From contig JAJDBX010000074.1 of NCBI GenBank assembly GCA_029261135.1, forward strand, positions 1 to 64,000: DNA of 64,000 nt, read 5' to 3'. The translations under genes and the position numbers were made by a program. Shown piece by piece: positions 16,449 through 25,876 of this stretch (its first letter is position 1; the number at the start of each line of letters is the position of its first letter). The notes under the pieces were generated by a model. That model ran no database searches. It was not told the origin of the DNA and saw only the letters and a program-made list of their open reading frames with translations. Origin of the DNA: Nitrospirota bacterium (GTDB lineage Bacteria > Nitrospirota > Nitrospiria > SBBL01 > JAADHI01).

Positions 16449-17023
16449 GGGCGAACCAGCACCTTTGTCGCTTCGTCCCTTTTAGAGAGATCGACCCGTC
16501 CGGCCGGCCCCTTAATCCTACGTTGGCCGCGGCCTGCCAATAATATTGCGCCGAACATGGCCACCAATAGGATTAAAGATGCAATCTCGAAGGGAAAAAT
16601 ATAATCCGTATAGAGGGCATTTCCGATCACCCGTGTATGGCCCATAGCGCGAACAGACTCGACGGTCACTGGGCCGCCCAAGCTCAGGATTTCCGTTTTA
16701 TAACCTGCAAAAACCATGAGAAACATCACCACAAGCGCCAGAAAGATGCCCGCCTTATATTGCTTATGGATATAATGGCGTTCCTGTTTCGGATTAAAAA
16801 GCATCAGGACAAAAAGATAAAGCACGAGGATGGCACCTGCATAGACGATGATCTGCACGGCGGCGATAAATTCGGCGTTGAGCAAGATATAAATTCCGGC
16901 GATGTGGATAAAGGTAAGGAGCAAGGCGAGGGCGCTATACACCAGATTGGGCGCGCTCACCGCAACGATGGCCCCGGCCACCGTCATACCGCCGAAATAG
17001 AAAAAGAGCAGTTGCGCGGTCAT
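16445..17023 (-). CDS. nuoJ: NADH-quinone oxidoreductase subunit J
   Basis: A 192-residue, five-helix membrane subunit of complex I, near the quinone-channel/antiporter junction. The conserved TM3 segment IVYAGAILVLYLFVLMLF is clear, including the Tyr and Gly that form the pi-bulge region. The C-terminal tail of about 30 residues is cytoplasmic and basic. Its ATG shares one base with the nuoI stop and it overlaps nuoK downstream by 4 nt, consistent with tightly coupled translation. Confidence 0.96.
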   Translation of the reverse strand: MTAQLLFFYFGGMTVAGAIVAVSAPNLVYSALALLLTFIHIAGIYILLNAEFIAAVQIIVYAGAILVLYLFVLMLFNPKQERHYIHKQYKAGIFLALVVMFLMVFAGYKTEILSLGGPVTVESVRAMGHTRVIGNALYTDYIFPFEIASLILLVAMFGAILLAGRGQRRIKGPAGRVDLSKRDEATKVLVRP

Positions 17024-17577
17024 CAGCTAGATCCTTTCTTGGCTAAAGGAAACCCGACTTCTTTCATCTGCTTAAATAGGCTGAAGCGATCCTCCGAATA
17101 CTGCGGACGCTTTTGCCGAATGGGGAAATACTGGTCGCCCAAGGTCAGCATCGCCTCCTTGTCCATCATTAAGGTCCGCTTGTCCGTGGTTGCCATTTCG
17201 TATTCCTTGCTCGATGCGAGCGCATCCACCGGACAGGCCTGCACGCAAAATCCGCAGAAGACGCACTTGGTGACATCGAGGATGTAGCGCTTGGCATAAC
17301 GTTTTTGCGGAAAATCTTCGCGTTCGGCGCTCTCGACGGTGATGCAATGGGAAGGACAGGCCGCCTCGCAAAGAGAGCAGCCAACACAAATCTCTGCACC
17401 ATCATCGTAACGTAAATGAACAATCACCCCCCGGTAGCCATCAGGGAGTGTCGGTTTTTGATGGGGATATTGCTGGGTGATCACCTTTCCCTTCAAGAGA
17501 TGCTTAAAGGTCAGCTGAAGACCTTTCAGGATCTCGGAAAAGATAATCGTTTTAAAGAGGCTCTGTTTTAATTTCAT
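17023..17577 (-). CDS. nuoI: NADH-quinone oxidoreductase subunit I
   Basis: A 184-residue ferredoxin-type subunit carrying clusters N6a and N6b, linking the NADH module to N2. Two [4Fe-4S] motifs are visible: CVGCSLCEAACPSHCI (about residues 61-76) and CVFCGFCVQACPVDAL (about 101-116), each with the CxxCxxCxxxCP pattern. The N-terminal amphipathic helix (LKQSLFKTIIFSEILKGL) would dock on the membrane arm. It starts 12 nt after the nuoH stop codon. Confidence 0.97.
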   Translation of the reverse strand: MKLKQSLFKTIIFSEILKGLQLTFKHLLKGKVITQQYPHQKPTLPDGYRGVIVHLRYDDGAEICVGCSLCEAACPSHCITVESAEREDFPQKRYAKRYILDVTKCVFCGFCVQACPVDALASSKEYEMATTDKRTLMMDKEAMLTLGDQYFPIRQKRPQYSEDRFSLFKQMKEVGFPLAKKGSS

Positions 17578-17589
17578 AAAAACTCAGTA

Positions 17590-18612
17590 TTAGTGTGTAA
17601 GGATATACTTTGCGACCGAAATAACTAAAACCATCACCAAGGACAAGGGCAACATAATTTTCCAGCCGAAGGCCATCAGCTGATCAAAACGTAATCTCGG
17701 GACTGTCGCTCGAAGCCAGATATAGAAAAAAAGCAGAAAATAGACCTTCGCCAAGAACCAAACAATCGGCGGAATGAACTCCAGGAAGGCAAAGGGCGCT
17801 TGCCAGCCCCCCAAAAAGGCGACAACCCCAATACAGGAAACGAGGATCATATTGGCATATTCGGCCAAGAAAAAGAAGGAAAAACGCATGCCGGAGTATT
17901 CGGTAAAGAAGCCAGCAACCAATTCGCTCTCCGCCTCCGGAAGGTCAAAGGGTAAGCGATTGGTTTCGGCGATGGCGCAAATCATATAGATCACAAATGG
18001 AATAGGCGTGGTTTTCACAACATACCAATTCCAAAACCCGCCAGCTTGCGCATGGGTCATTGTCATCATCGAAAGAGATTCCGAAAGCAGAATGGGACCG
18101 ACCAAGGACAAGCCCAAGGGCAACTCGTAACTGATGACCTGGGCGGCGGAACGCAACCCGCCCAGCAAGGCATACTTGCTGTTGGAGGCCCAACCTCCGA
18201 GTAAAATGCCATAGGCACCCAAAGACGAAAAGGCGAGAATGTAGAGGATGCCAATGTTAATATCGGTGATATAGGGCGTAATTTCGACATCGCCAATATG
18301 GAGGCTGTCGCGACCGAAAGGCACCACGGCAAAACCAATGAGCGCCGGAACCAGCACGAGGATGGGCGAGGCCGAGAAGATAATCTTGTTCGCCCCGGCT
18401 GGAATAATGTCTTCCTTAAAAAAAAGCTTTAAGCCATCGGCAATGGGCTGGAGCAGACCGTGCGGACCAACCTCCATCGGGCCGAGGCGGTCCTGCATGT
18501 CGCTTAAGACCTTACGTTCCGCATAGGTAAGATACGCGACGTGAAGAAGCACAACCCCCATCACGGCGGCAATTTGAATGAGGATAACGAGAAGTTGGGC
18601 TGCAAGTTCCAT
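17590..18612 (-). CDS. nuoH: NADH-quinone oxidoreductase subunit H
   Basis: A 340-residue membrane subunit with eight or more helices that forms the quinone-binding chamber with NuoB and NuoD. The family landmarks are present: AYLTYAERKVLSDMQDRLGPMEVGPHGLLQP after TM1, the acidic loop around CAIAETNRLPFDLPEAESELVAGFFTEYSGMRF, and RATVPRLRFDQLMAFGWK near the C-terminus (each quoted by its core only). The length is typical. It starts 5 nt after the nuoG stop. Confidence 0.96.
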   Translation of the reverse strand: MELAAQLLVILIQIAAVMGVVLLHVAYLTYAERKVLSDMQDRLGPMEVGPHGLLQPIADGLKLFFKEDIIPAGANKIIFSASPILVLVPALIGFAVVPFGRDSLHIGDVEITPYITDINIGILYILAFSSLGAYGILLGGWASNSKYALLGGLRSAAQVISYELPLGLSLVGPILLSESLSMMTMTHAQAGGFWNWYVVKTTPIPFVIYMICAIAETNRLPFDLPEAESELVAGFFTEYSGMRFSFFFLAEYANMILVSCIGVVAFLGGWQAPFAFLEFIPPIVWFLAKVYFLLFFYIWLRATVPRLRFDQLMAFGWKIMLPLSLVMVLVISVAKYILTH

Positions 18613-18617
18613 TGAGA

Positions 18618-21218
18618 TTATCCGGCTGAACGTTTCGAAAGTTTAACCACGCCGCGCTCCCCATAAGGCACTTGCGTGGTTGCATCTATTGTTAAGGGAA
18701 GTAAGGCCTTCGCAGCTGTTCCAAAATGTTCCGGGACGAAGAGTGTGCCGCGCCCGAGCTTCTTGCTTAATTTTACGGGCAATTCTAGAGCCGCCGCGCC
18801 CTCTCCGTTCGACAAGGAAACGACTTCTCCTTCTTCGATCCCCAAGGTTTCTGCATCCTCAGGGTGAATTAAGACCATTTCTTGGTCAAGTAGCTTTAGA
18901 AGACCTTCCGAATAGGTCGATAACTTTCCGGCATGGAAGAGATGCTGCCCCACATGAAGATAAAAATGGCCGTTGGCATCAAGCGGCTTTTTTATGCTCA
19001 GCGAAATCTCGGCCCGATCGGCATAGGCCGCTGTGGCGCTGGAAAGATCTCCTCCTGCCCCCTGCGACCAAGTTGAGGGCATCGACATCACAATCTCTTT
19101 CCAAACTGCATCGGGAGAATCGTAGCCAATGAGCCGACTGTAGGGCTGATCACTTTTTTGTTTCATCTTGTTTGTAATAATAGAGAAGATTTGCCAATCC
19201 GGTTTCGCATTGCCCACGGGCTCAATCGCCATGCGCACCTTTTGAATTTCGCCTTCATGGTTGGTAAAGCGGCCTGATTTTTCGGCATAACTTGCCGCTG
19301 GCAAGATAATATGGGCCATGGCCGTTGCTTGGGAGGGAAAAAGATCCTGACAAATAAGTAGCTCCACCTTTTGAAGCGCCTCGGCGACTTTCTTTTGGGG
19401 CAAGCTCCGAAAAGGGTCTTCTCCCACCAAGTAAAGGGCCTTGATTTCCCCGCGTGCGGCGGCTTCAAGCATTTCTGGAAAAGTGTGGCCCTTCTTGTCT
19501 CCTTCGTTGAGCTGAAATCCGGGACTGAATTCAGGTACGCCGCCCATCTCCACTGCGCCAAAAGCATTATTCTCCATTGCCATGGCCAGGATGCCCGCGC
19601 CTTCTTCTCCGACCTGCCCGGAGAGCAGGGCCAACTCGGCCAAGCGGAGCATGTTTTGATAGCCGTCTTTATTGCGAAGCACGCCCCGACCGACAATCAT
19701 TACGCCGCGCTTTGCTCCGGCGTAGGCCTTCGCGGCTTTACGATAATCCGCTTCCGAAAGACCCGTTGCCGCTTCTACCTCCTGAAAGGAAATCGCCGTA
19801 AGCGCCTTTTTCACTTTATCGACCAAGGCCGGCGGCGCCGTATCGGAAGCGCCCGCTTCGATCACGGCCTTCATCAAACCGCAAATCGCAGCGCCTTCAC
19901 TTTCGGGCCGAACCTGGAGATGCTGGGTCGCCAAATTAGGGAGATGACTGATATAAGTTTCCCGCTGGCGAGACGCCGTATCGAGGGTAATTAACTGTGT
20001 GCCTTTTTTCGAAAGCGCCTGCTTTACCTTTAGGCCTGTAATCGGGTTGGATTCCGTCAGCGCTGCCCCAATCACTAGCAAGACGTCCGCCGCAACGACA
20101 TCCTCATACTTCACCAGGCGGGCAGTTCCGAAGACTGAATTTAGGGCCGCCACGGCATTGATATAACCGTAGCGCGCCGAACTATCGACATGCGGTGTTC
20201 CAATTTGCTCCCGCATCAGTTTTTGAAAAAGGTAGATCTCTTCATTGGTGCAATGTGCGCTGATCATGCCCGCGATGGCCTGCGGTCCATATTTTTCTTT
20301 AATCGATTCGAGGCCATCGACCGCCTTATTGAAGGCCCACTCCCAAGTCACTTCTAATTCTTTTTCGTTCGTCCGAATAAGCGGACGCGAGAGTCGCGCT
20401 TTGTGATTGACCGCGCCGTAGCCAAAGAAGCCTTTGGCGCAAAGATCGCCACCGTTACGGCCGGTCCCCATCTCGGAGCTGGCGCGCGTCAAATCGTCTT
20501 TGACCGCTTCAAGGGTCTGGGAGCAACCGTCGCCGCAGTAATTGCAAACGGTTTCGGTTTTTTTCAACTGCCAGGTGCGATTCTCGTACATCGACAGCCG
20601 CGACGTCAGTGCCCCAACTGGACAAATTTGGATGCAACCGCCGCAATATTCGCACTCCAGTTCTTGACGGGCAAAGGCGCCAATCTCGTGATGCGAGCCG
20701 CGATTCATCGAGCCCAAGGCATAGGCGCCAATCACCTCGTCGCAATATCGGACGCAGCGTAAACAGCTGACGCAACGGTTCATCTCTTTTTCGATGAGCG
20801 GCCCAAAATATTCTTTGGGAAAAACGCGTTTGGTTTCTTCAAAGGTACCGACTTGCGGCGAATACTGATGGCCGAAATCTTGGAGCTGGCATTCGCCGCC
20901 TTGGTCGCATTCCGGGCAATCGAGGGGATGGTTCCCGAGCAGGAATTCCATGACGCCGTGCTGTGCCTCCTCCACCGTTTTCGAATCGGTGCGAACCACC
21001 ATGCCTTCGGTGGCCGGGGTACTGCAGGAAGTCTGAAGCTTCGGCACCTTTTCGATCTCGACCAAGCACATGCGGCAGTTGGCATCGGGCTTAAGTCTTG
21101 GGTGATAACAAAAATGCGGAATCTCCGCGCCCGCCAACTTGGCGGCTTCGATCAGGAGCGTTCCCTTTTCGACCGCGATTTCCTTGTCGTTAATTTTTAG
21201 TTTGATTAATTCACTCAT
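18618..21218 (-). CDS. nuoG: NADH-quinone oxidoreductase subunit G
   Basis: The largest peripheral subunit, about 866 residues from the chosen start. In order it has an N-terminal [2Fe-2S] domain (HFCYHPRL...CRMCLVEIE), the His/Cys [4Fe-4S] site (HPLDCPECDQGGECQLQD), two ferredoxin-type clusters (CVSCLRCVRYC and CEYCGGCIQICP), the CNYCGDGC site with its fourth Cys in DLCAKG (the N7-type cluster found in some bacteria), then a molybdopterin-oxidoreductase-like domain without evident Mo function. The start is set at ATG 21218 (MSELIKLKI) because GGGATG lies upstream and the longer frame runs back into nuoF. Confidence 0.95.
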   Translation of the reverse strand: MSELIKLKINDKEIAVEKGTLLIEAAKLAGAEIPHFCYHPRLKPDANCRMCLVEIEKVPKLQTSCSTPATEGMVVRTDSKTVEEAQHGVMEFLLGNHPLDCPECDQGGECQLQDFGHQYSPQVGTFEETKRVFPKEYFGPLIEKEMNRCVSCLRCVRYCDEVIGAYALGSMNRGSHHEIGAFARQELECEYCGGCIQICPVGALTSRLSMYENRTWQLKKTETVCNYCGDGCSQTLEAVKDDLTRASSEMGTGRNGGDLCAKGFFGYGAVNHKARLSRPLIRTNEKELEVTWEWAFNKAVDGLESIKEKYGPQAIAGMISAHCTNEEIYLFQKLMREQIGTPHVDSSARYGYINAVAALNSVFGTARLVKYEDVVAADVLLVIGAALTESNPITGLKVKQALSKKGTQLITLDTASRQRETYISHLPNLATQHLQVRPESEGAAICGLMKAVIEAGASDTAPPALVDKVKKALTAISFQEVEAATGLSEADYRKAAKAYAGAKRGVMIVGRGVLRNKDGYQNMLRLAELALLSGQVGEEGAGILAMAMENNAFGAVEMGGVPEFSPGFQLNEGDKKGHTFPEMLEAAARGEIKALYLVGEDPFRSLPQKKVAEALQKVELLICQDLFPSQATAMAHIILPAASYAEKSGRFTNHEGEIQKVRMAIEPVGNAKPDWQIFSIITNKMKQKSDQPYSRLIGYDSPDAVWKEIVMSMPSTWSQGAGGDLSSATAAYADRAEISLSIKKPLDANGHFYLHVGQHLFHAGKLSTYSEGLLKLLDQEMVLIHPEDAETLGIEEGEVVSLSNGEGAAALELPVKLSKKLGRGTLFVPEHFGTAAKALLPLTIDATTQVPYGERGVVKLSKRSAG

Positions 21219-21232
21219 CGGACAAGCATCCC

Positions 21233-22534
21233 TTAATGGGCCATGACCAGTTTCGCGTTCGGCCGAAATGGACAATGTTTTTCTCGAATATGTTGTTCGT
21301 ACTCTTCCCTAAAGTGCTTAATGGTCGACAAAATCGGGCCGACTTCCGCCTCGCCAAAGGCGCATACTGTTTTGCCTTCAATACGGCCGCAAAGCATAAT
21401 GAGCTGATCAATATCTTCCGGACGGCCCAGCCCACCCTCGATACGTCGCAGAATTTGAAGAATCCAAGCACTGCCTTCTCGACAAGGGGTACATTTCCCG
21501 CAGGATTCGTGATGAAAAAATTCCATAAGGTTCGTCGCCGCCCAAACGATGCAAACGCTTTCGTCCATTACGGTAACGCCGCCCGAGCCCAGCATTGAAC
21601 CCACTTCTTTGATCGCCTCGAAATCCATGGGCGTATCGAGATGCTCCGGCTTCAGAAAGGGAGCCGAGGCACCGCCCGGGATCACGGCCTTCAACTGCTT
21701 ATCGCCTCGAATGCCTCCTGCGATATCGTAGATCATCTCGCGAAGCGAAATGCCCATGGGGACTTCATAATTGCCCGGCCGCTTCACATGGCCGCCGACA
21801 CAAAAGACGCGCGTCCCTGTACTTTTCGGCGTCCCGATGGCGGCATACCAATCCGCGCCTCGGTTGATAATATATGGAAGATTCGCGAGGGTTTCGACAT
21901 TATTGACCACCGTCGGCTCTTGATAAAGTCCATGAATAGCCGGAAATGGCGGCTTCGTGCGGGGCTTACCCCGTTTGCCTTCGATGGACTCCAAGAGAGC
22001 GGTTTCCTCTCCACAGATATAGGCGCCGGCGCCACGGTGAAGCACAACCTCCAGATCAAAACCGGTTCCAAAGATATTTTTCCCGAAATATTTTGCGGCA
22101 TAGGCTTCGTTCAAGGCGCGTTGGATAATTTCTGCACCCAGATCGAATTCGCCTCGAATATATATATAAGCCTGATGCGAACCAATGGCGTGACAGGCGA
22201 TGCCGATGCCTTCGAGCATTTGATGGGGATCGCGTTCGATCAACTGTCGGTCCTTGAAGGTTCCGGGCTCGCTTTCGTCGGCATTGCAGCACAGGTAGCG
22301 CGGACCGGGGTAATCCTTGGGAATAAAACTCCACTTGAGGCCCGTTGGAAAACCGGCACCGCCTCGGCCCCGAAGGCCCGACTTTTTGACGATTTCAATA
22401 ACTTCTGCGGGAGAAATCTCCTTGAGCACCTTTTCGAAAGCGGTGTAACCGCCGACGGCGCGATACTCTTCGAGTAAGCCGCGATATCCGGGCTGTAACA
22501 TATTCTTCAATAAGATGGGTTCGTACTTCGCCAT
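21233..22534 (-). CDS. nuoF: NADH-quinone oxidoreductase subunit F
   Basis: A 433-residue flavoprotein of the NADH module that oxidises NADH through FMN and cluster N3. The NADH/FMN glycine-rich loop is seen as GLRGRGGAGFPTGLKW (about residues 53-68). A second FMN-region segment reads YICGEETALLESIEGKRG. The [4Fe-4S] motif is ESCGKCTPCREG near residue 350, with the fourth Cys in GKTVCAFGE. The length is typical for NuoF. It starts 5 nt after nuoE and is followed 14 nt later by nuoG. Confidence 0.97.
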   Translation of the reverse strand: MAKYEPILLKNMLQPGYRGLLEEYRAVGGYTAFEKVLKEISPAEVIEIVKKSGLRGRGGAGFPTGLKWSFIPKDYPGPRYLCCNADESEPGTFKDRQLIERDPHQMLEGIGIACHAIGSHQAYIYIRGEFDLGAEIIQRALNEAYAAKYFGKNIFGTGFDLEVVLHRGAGAYICGEETALLESIEGKRGKPRTKPPFPAIHGLYQEPTVVNNVETLANLPYIINRGADWYAAIGTPKSTGTRVFCVGGHVKRPGNYEVPMGISLREMIYDIAGGIRGDKQLKAVIPGGASAPFLKPEHLDTPMDFEAIKEVGSMLGSGGVTVMDESVCIVWAATNLMEFFHHESCGKCTPCREGSAWILQILRRIEGGLGRPEDIDQLIMLCGRIEGKTVCAFGEAEVGPILSTIKHFREEYEQHIREKHCPFRPNAKLVMAH

Positions 22535-22539
22535 AATAT

Positions 22540-23073
22540 TTATCCTTGCAATACCGGCAGCATGAAGGGCCCGGTCGCCAATTTGCTCTGACCTTCTCGC
22601 TTCAAGTCACCCAGTATTGTCTCTATTTTTTCCGGAGTAAGCTGTTCGTAGTAGCGATCGTTAATTTGCATCATCGGGCCGCTGCCACAGGCGGCTAGGC
22701 ACTCCACCACCTTCAGCGTAAAAAGACCGTCCTTCGTGGTTTCCCCTATAGCGATACCCAAGGTATTTTCAAGATGGGAGATCACCGATTCGGCGCCGAC
22801 AAGTGCACAGGAGAGCGTTTTACAGACTTGGATCAGAAATTTACCGATGGGCTTCAAATTGTATAGCGTGTAGAAGGTTGCGACCTCGTAAACCTGAACC
22901 GGTGTCAACTCGAGCAACTCGGCAATATCAATCATGGCGGGTTCGGAAACATGGCCCAATTCTTCTTGTGCGATCCGTAGCGCAGCCAAACACACGGACC
23001 GTTTATCCGGGTATTTAGGGAATTGCGCTTCAATTTTTTCTCTTGCGGCTTCCGATAAAACTTTTAACTTCAT
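22540..23073 (-). CDS. nuoE: NADH-quinone oxidoreductase subunit E
   Basis: A 177-residue thioredoxin-fold subunit that binds the off-path [2Fe-2S] cluster N1a. The four Cys ligands are visible as CKTLSC (C-x4-C) and VECLAACGSGP (C-x3-C). The N-terminal helical region (EAQFPKYPDKRSVCLAALR) is typical of the family. It lies between nuoD and nuoF, with a 70-nt spacer after nuoD that contains no evident gene or strong hairpin. Confidence 0.96.
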   Translation of the reverse strand: MKLKVLSEAAREKIEAQFPKYPDKRSVCLAALRIAQEELGHVSEPAMIDIAELLELTPVQVYEVATFYTLYNLKPIGKFLIQVCKTLSCALVGAESVISHLENTLGIAIGETTKDGLFTLKVVECLAACGSGPMMQINDRYYEQLTPEKIETILGDLKREGQSKLATGPFMLPVLQG

Positions 23074-23143
23074 ATCGCCTTCTTTAACCTTCTTAAATCA
23101 AAATTAGGATCAAATCGTTTCGATTCAACTTCTGCCATCTGGA

Positions 23144-24400
23144 CTAGCGGTCGCATTCCCCCATCACAATATCGTAGGTCCCAAAAATAGTAACGATGTC
23201 GGCGATCATATAACCCTTGGCCATATGGTCGAAGGCCCCCATGTGAATAAACGAGGGCGGACGAATGCGCATACGATAGGGCCGGTTCCCGCCCTGGCTT
23301 AAAATATAAAAACCCAACTCCCCCTTTGGGGCCTCTGTTCCGCAATAGACCTCGCCTTCCGGTACTTTAAACCCTTGAGTCGCGATCATGAAGTGATGGA
23401 TAAGGGACTCCATATCGGTCTGTATCTTGTCGCGCGGCGGATAAGCAATTTGCGGGAGATCCGAAATAATCGGACCCTTCGGCAGGCGATCTAGACATTG
23501 CTTAATTATCGAAGCGCTTTGGCGCATTTCTTCGATGCGAATCCAATAGCGATCATAGGTATCGCAATTCTTTCCGAGGGGCACTTCCCATTCGACTTTG
23601 TCGTAAACGCCATAGGGCTCAGCTTTTCTGACATCGTAATTCACACCCGAACCGCGAAGGGGCGGACCCGTCAACCCGAAGTTAACGGCATCTTCGGCTG
23701 AAATAATGGCGACGTCCCTCGTTCGACCGATCCAGATCCGATTTGTTTCGAGCAGGGTATTGTATTCCGTTACCTTCTCTGGAAAAGTCTCTAAAAATGC
23801 GTAGAGGCGATCGATAATTTCTTGTGTCAGCTCCCGGTCGACGCCGCCAACGCGGTAGTAGCTCATGGTTAATCGTGCACCGCAAAGGAGCTCAAAGAGA
23901 TCGAGTAAGACCTCGCGCTCTCGAAAGGTGTAGAAGAAAACGGTCATCGCACCAATGTCGAGGGCCTGAGTCCCCAACCAGAAGAGGTGACCGGCTAGCC
24001 GCTGCATCTCAGCAACAAGGGTTCGGATATATTCCGCCCGTTCGGGAATTTCGATCTGAAGCAGTTTTTCGACCGTGCGCACAAAGGCATAGTTATTCGT
24101 CATGGAGGAGGTATAGTCGAGTCGATCTGTCAGTGGAATAATTTGTGTGTATGTGGAGTTTTCGGCAAGTTTTTCGACACCGCGATGAAGGTAGCCTAAG
24201 TGCGGTGTGGCCTTGACGATGGTTTCGCCTTCGAGGTCGAGCACGATCCGGAGCACCCCATGTGTCGAAGGGTGTTGCGGCCCCATGTTCAGCAGCAAGT
24301 CCTCGACCCGCTTGAGCGGCTTGCCCTCCGCTAGACCGGCTTCGAAATCGTCATTGCCGTAATGGTCCAGGCCGACGGCATCTTCCTTAAGATCAGCCAT
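23144..24400 (-). CDS. nuoD: NADH-quinone oxidoreductase subunit D
   Basis: A 418-residue Q-module subunit homologous to the large subunit of [NiFe] hydrogenases but without metal-ligating Cys. Quinone-site residues lie in NMGPQHPSTHGVLR near residues 38-51, including the conserved His, and in the SMTNNYAF/Tyr region further on. The C-terminus GTYDIVMGECDR is typical of the family. It is a separate gene, not fused to nuoC, and starts 5 nt after the nuoC stop. Confidence 0.97.
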   Translation of the reverse strand: MADLKEDAVGLDHYGNDDFEAGLAEGKPLKRVEDLLLNMGPQHPSTHGVLRIVLDLEGETIVKATPHLGYLHRGVEKLAENSTYTQIIPLTDRLDYTSSMTNNYAFVRTVEKLLQIEIPERAEYIRTLVAEMQRLAGHLFWLGTQALDIGAMTVFFYTFREREVLLDLFELLCGARLTMSYYRVGGVDRELTQEIIDRLYAFLETFPEKVTEYNTLLETNRIWIGRTRDVAIISAEDAVNFGLTGPPLRGSGVNYDVRKAEPYGVYDKVEWEVPLGKNCDTYDRYWIRIEEMRQSASIIKQCLDRLPKGPIISDLPQIAYPPRDKIQTDMESLIHHFMIATQGFKVPEGEVYCGTEAPKGELGFYILSQGGNRPYRMRIRPPSFIHMGAFDHMAKGYMIADIVTIFGTYDIVMGECDR

Positions 24401-24405
24401 TCGTA

Positions 24406-24897
24406 TTAATCTTCCGATAGGTTTTCAAATTGATCCCTCCAACCCCGGCCTTCCACCGGGAAATCTTTTCGCAGTGGGAAACCCTCGTCGTAGTCTTCCG
24501 GCATGAGAATTCTTCTTAAATCGGGGTGGTTATTAAAGTGGATCCCCATCATGTCATAGACTTCTCGTTCTAAAAAATTTGCCCCCTGCCATAACTTGAC
24601 AACGGAATCGATCCGACAATCGTCTTCAGAAACACGCGCCTTCAAACGAATCCGCCGGTTATTTTCAATGGAATAAAGCTGATAGATCACTTCAAAACGC
24701 AGCGTTTCATTTGGAAAATCAACGGAGCAAATATCGGTCATCATGTCAAAACGGAGCGAAGATTCGTCGCGTATAAGCTTGCAAATATCGAAGATCTTTG
24801 CTTTCTCAATCTCTACCGTCGTCTCGCCGAAAGCCGTTTTCTCCGAAAGAAAAGCGTCCGGATAGGCTTCCTTAATTTTTTGGACAGTTTGGTTCAT
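24406..24897 (-). CDS. nuoC: NADH-quinone oxidoreductase subunit C
   Basis: A 163-residue subunit of the Q-module (30-kDa type). The family signature is seen in the second half: LEREVYDMMGIHFNNHPDLRRILMPEDY then EGFPLRKDFPVEGR (core motifs only). It stabilises the NuoB/NuoD interface and has no cofactor. It lies 73 nt downstream of nuoB and 5 nt upstream of nuoD. Confidence 0.96.
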   Translation of the reverse strand: MNQTVQKIKEAYPDAFLSEKTAFGETTVEIEKAKIFDICKLIRDESSLRFDMMTDICSVDFPNETLRFEVIYQLYSIENNRRIRLKARVSEDDCRIDSVVKLWQGANFLEREVYDMMGIHFNNHPDLRRILMPEDYDEGFPLRKDFPVEGRGWRDQFENLSED

Positions 24898-24970
24898 CTT
24901 TTATTTAACCCAAAACGACAAGGAACACTTGGGGCTGCAATGTTTCCTAAACTGGATCAACATAGGCCGC

Positions 24971-25450
24971 TTACTTGGCGAAGACCTTTTGACCCATGAT
25001 TTTTTCCTGAAGTGTTATGATTCCGGCAAGAAGGGCCTCAGGACGAGGCGGACAACCTGGAACATAAACATCGACCGGAAGGAAACGATCGACGCCCTGC
25101 ACAACACTGTAGCTGTTATAGATATTCCCTGAGGTGGCGCAGGAACCCATTGAGAGCACATAACGTGGCTCGGCCATTTGATCGTAGATGCGGCGGATGA
25201 CCGGGGCCATTTTTCGGCAAACCGTTCCGGCGACGATCATCAGGTCGGCCTGCCGAGGCGAGGCGCGAAAGACGCCCGCGCCGAAGCGATCAAGATCGTA
25301 GCGAGATGACACGACGGCAATCATTTCGATGGCGCAACAGGCCAAACCAAATGTCATGGGCCACAAGGCGGACTTACGCGCCCAATTCACCGCCGAATCG
25401 ACTGTCGTGGTAATAATGTTTGCGTCAAACTGTCGATCAATCAGTCCCAT
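24971..25450 (-). CDS. nuoB: NADH-quinone oxidoreductase subunit B
   Basis: A 159-residue subunit that binds cluster N2, the direct electron donor to quinone. The unusual tandem-Cys ligand pair is present in GLACCAIEM, and the remaining ligands in [10 protein letters not shown] and [12 protein letters not shown]. The arginine-containing segment [15 protein letters not shown] is also conserved. Its ATG lies inside the 3' end of nuoA, overlapping by 10 nt. Confidence 0.97.
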   Translation of the reverse strand: MGLIDRQFDANIITTTVDSAVNWARKSALWPMTFGLACCAIEMIAVVSSRYDLDRFGAGVFRASPRQADLMIVAGTVCRKMAPVIRRIYDQMAEPRYVLSMGSCATSGNIYNSYSVVQGVDRFLPVDVYVPGCPPRPEALLAGIITLQEKIMGQKVFAK

Positions 25451-25818
25451 TCAAGCGCCCCTTTCCGCCATGCATAAAAATATCCAACAAATAAGATCAG
25501 TAAGAACAGTATCATTTCGACCAAAGCAAAGAGGCCCAGTTGGTTAAAACTGACAGCCCAAGGATAGAGAAAAATAATTTCGATATCAAAAAGCACAAAG
25601 AGCATGGCAATAAGATAATACCGAAACGGAAACTGGTGCCGCGCATCCGTATCGGGAAGAATGCCACTTTCGTAAGGGTAGAGCTTTTCCTTATAGGGCT
25701 GGCTCGGACGCACCAAGTAACCGGCAATAATGGTCACGAGTCCAAAGCCCAAGGCAATGAAAAAAAAGACCAAAATTGGCAGATAATTCGAAGGTAAAAC
25801 ACCTGTCGCTACAGACAA
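25441..25818 (-). CDS. nuoA: NADH-quinone oxidoreductase subunit A
   Basis: A 125-residue, three-helix membrane subunit near the quinone channel. Conserved features are [41 protein letters not shown] (core PYESG and [12 protein letters not shown]), including the acidic membrane residues. The start codon appears to be TTG at 25818, with the G-rich site GGGGGGA 4 nt upstream. It is the first gene of the operon and lies just downstream of a good promoter. Confidence 0.95.
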   Translation of the reverse strand: MSVATGVLPSNYLPILVFFFIALGFGLVTIIAGYLVRPSQPYKEKLYPYESGILPDTDARHQFPFRYYLIAMLFVLFDIEIIFLYPWAVSFNQLGLFALVEMILFLLILFVGYFYAWRKGALEWD

Positions 25819-25847
25819 TTATCCCCCCATCGCTCAAAGAGCGTCAA

Positions 25848-25876
25848 ATAATATGATATAAAAAAATGAAAGTCAA
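25848..25876 (-). promoter_or_regulatory. sigma-70 promoter of the nuo operon
   Basis: On the minus strand, TTGACT (25876-25871) and TATTAT (25853-25848) are separated by exactly 17 nt. Transcription would start near 25841, leaving a leader of only about 20 nt that contains the small hairpin GCTC-TTT-GAGC before the nuoA ribosome-binding site. This is the only strong promoter I see between nuoA and the divergent chagasin-like gene. Confidence 0.65.

Noticed and set aside
21219-21275. Longer start for nuoG
   Set aside because: It runs inside nuoF and has no ribosome-binding site; ATG 21218 starts the conserved MSELIKLKI.
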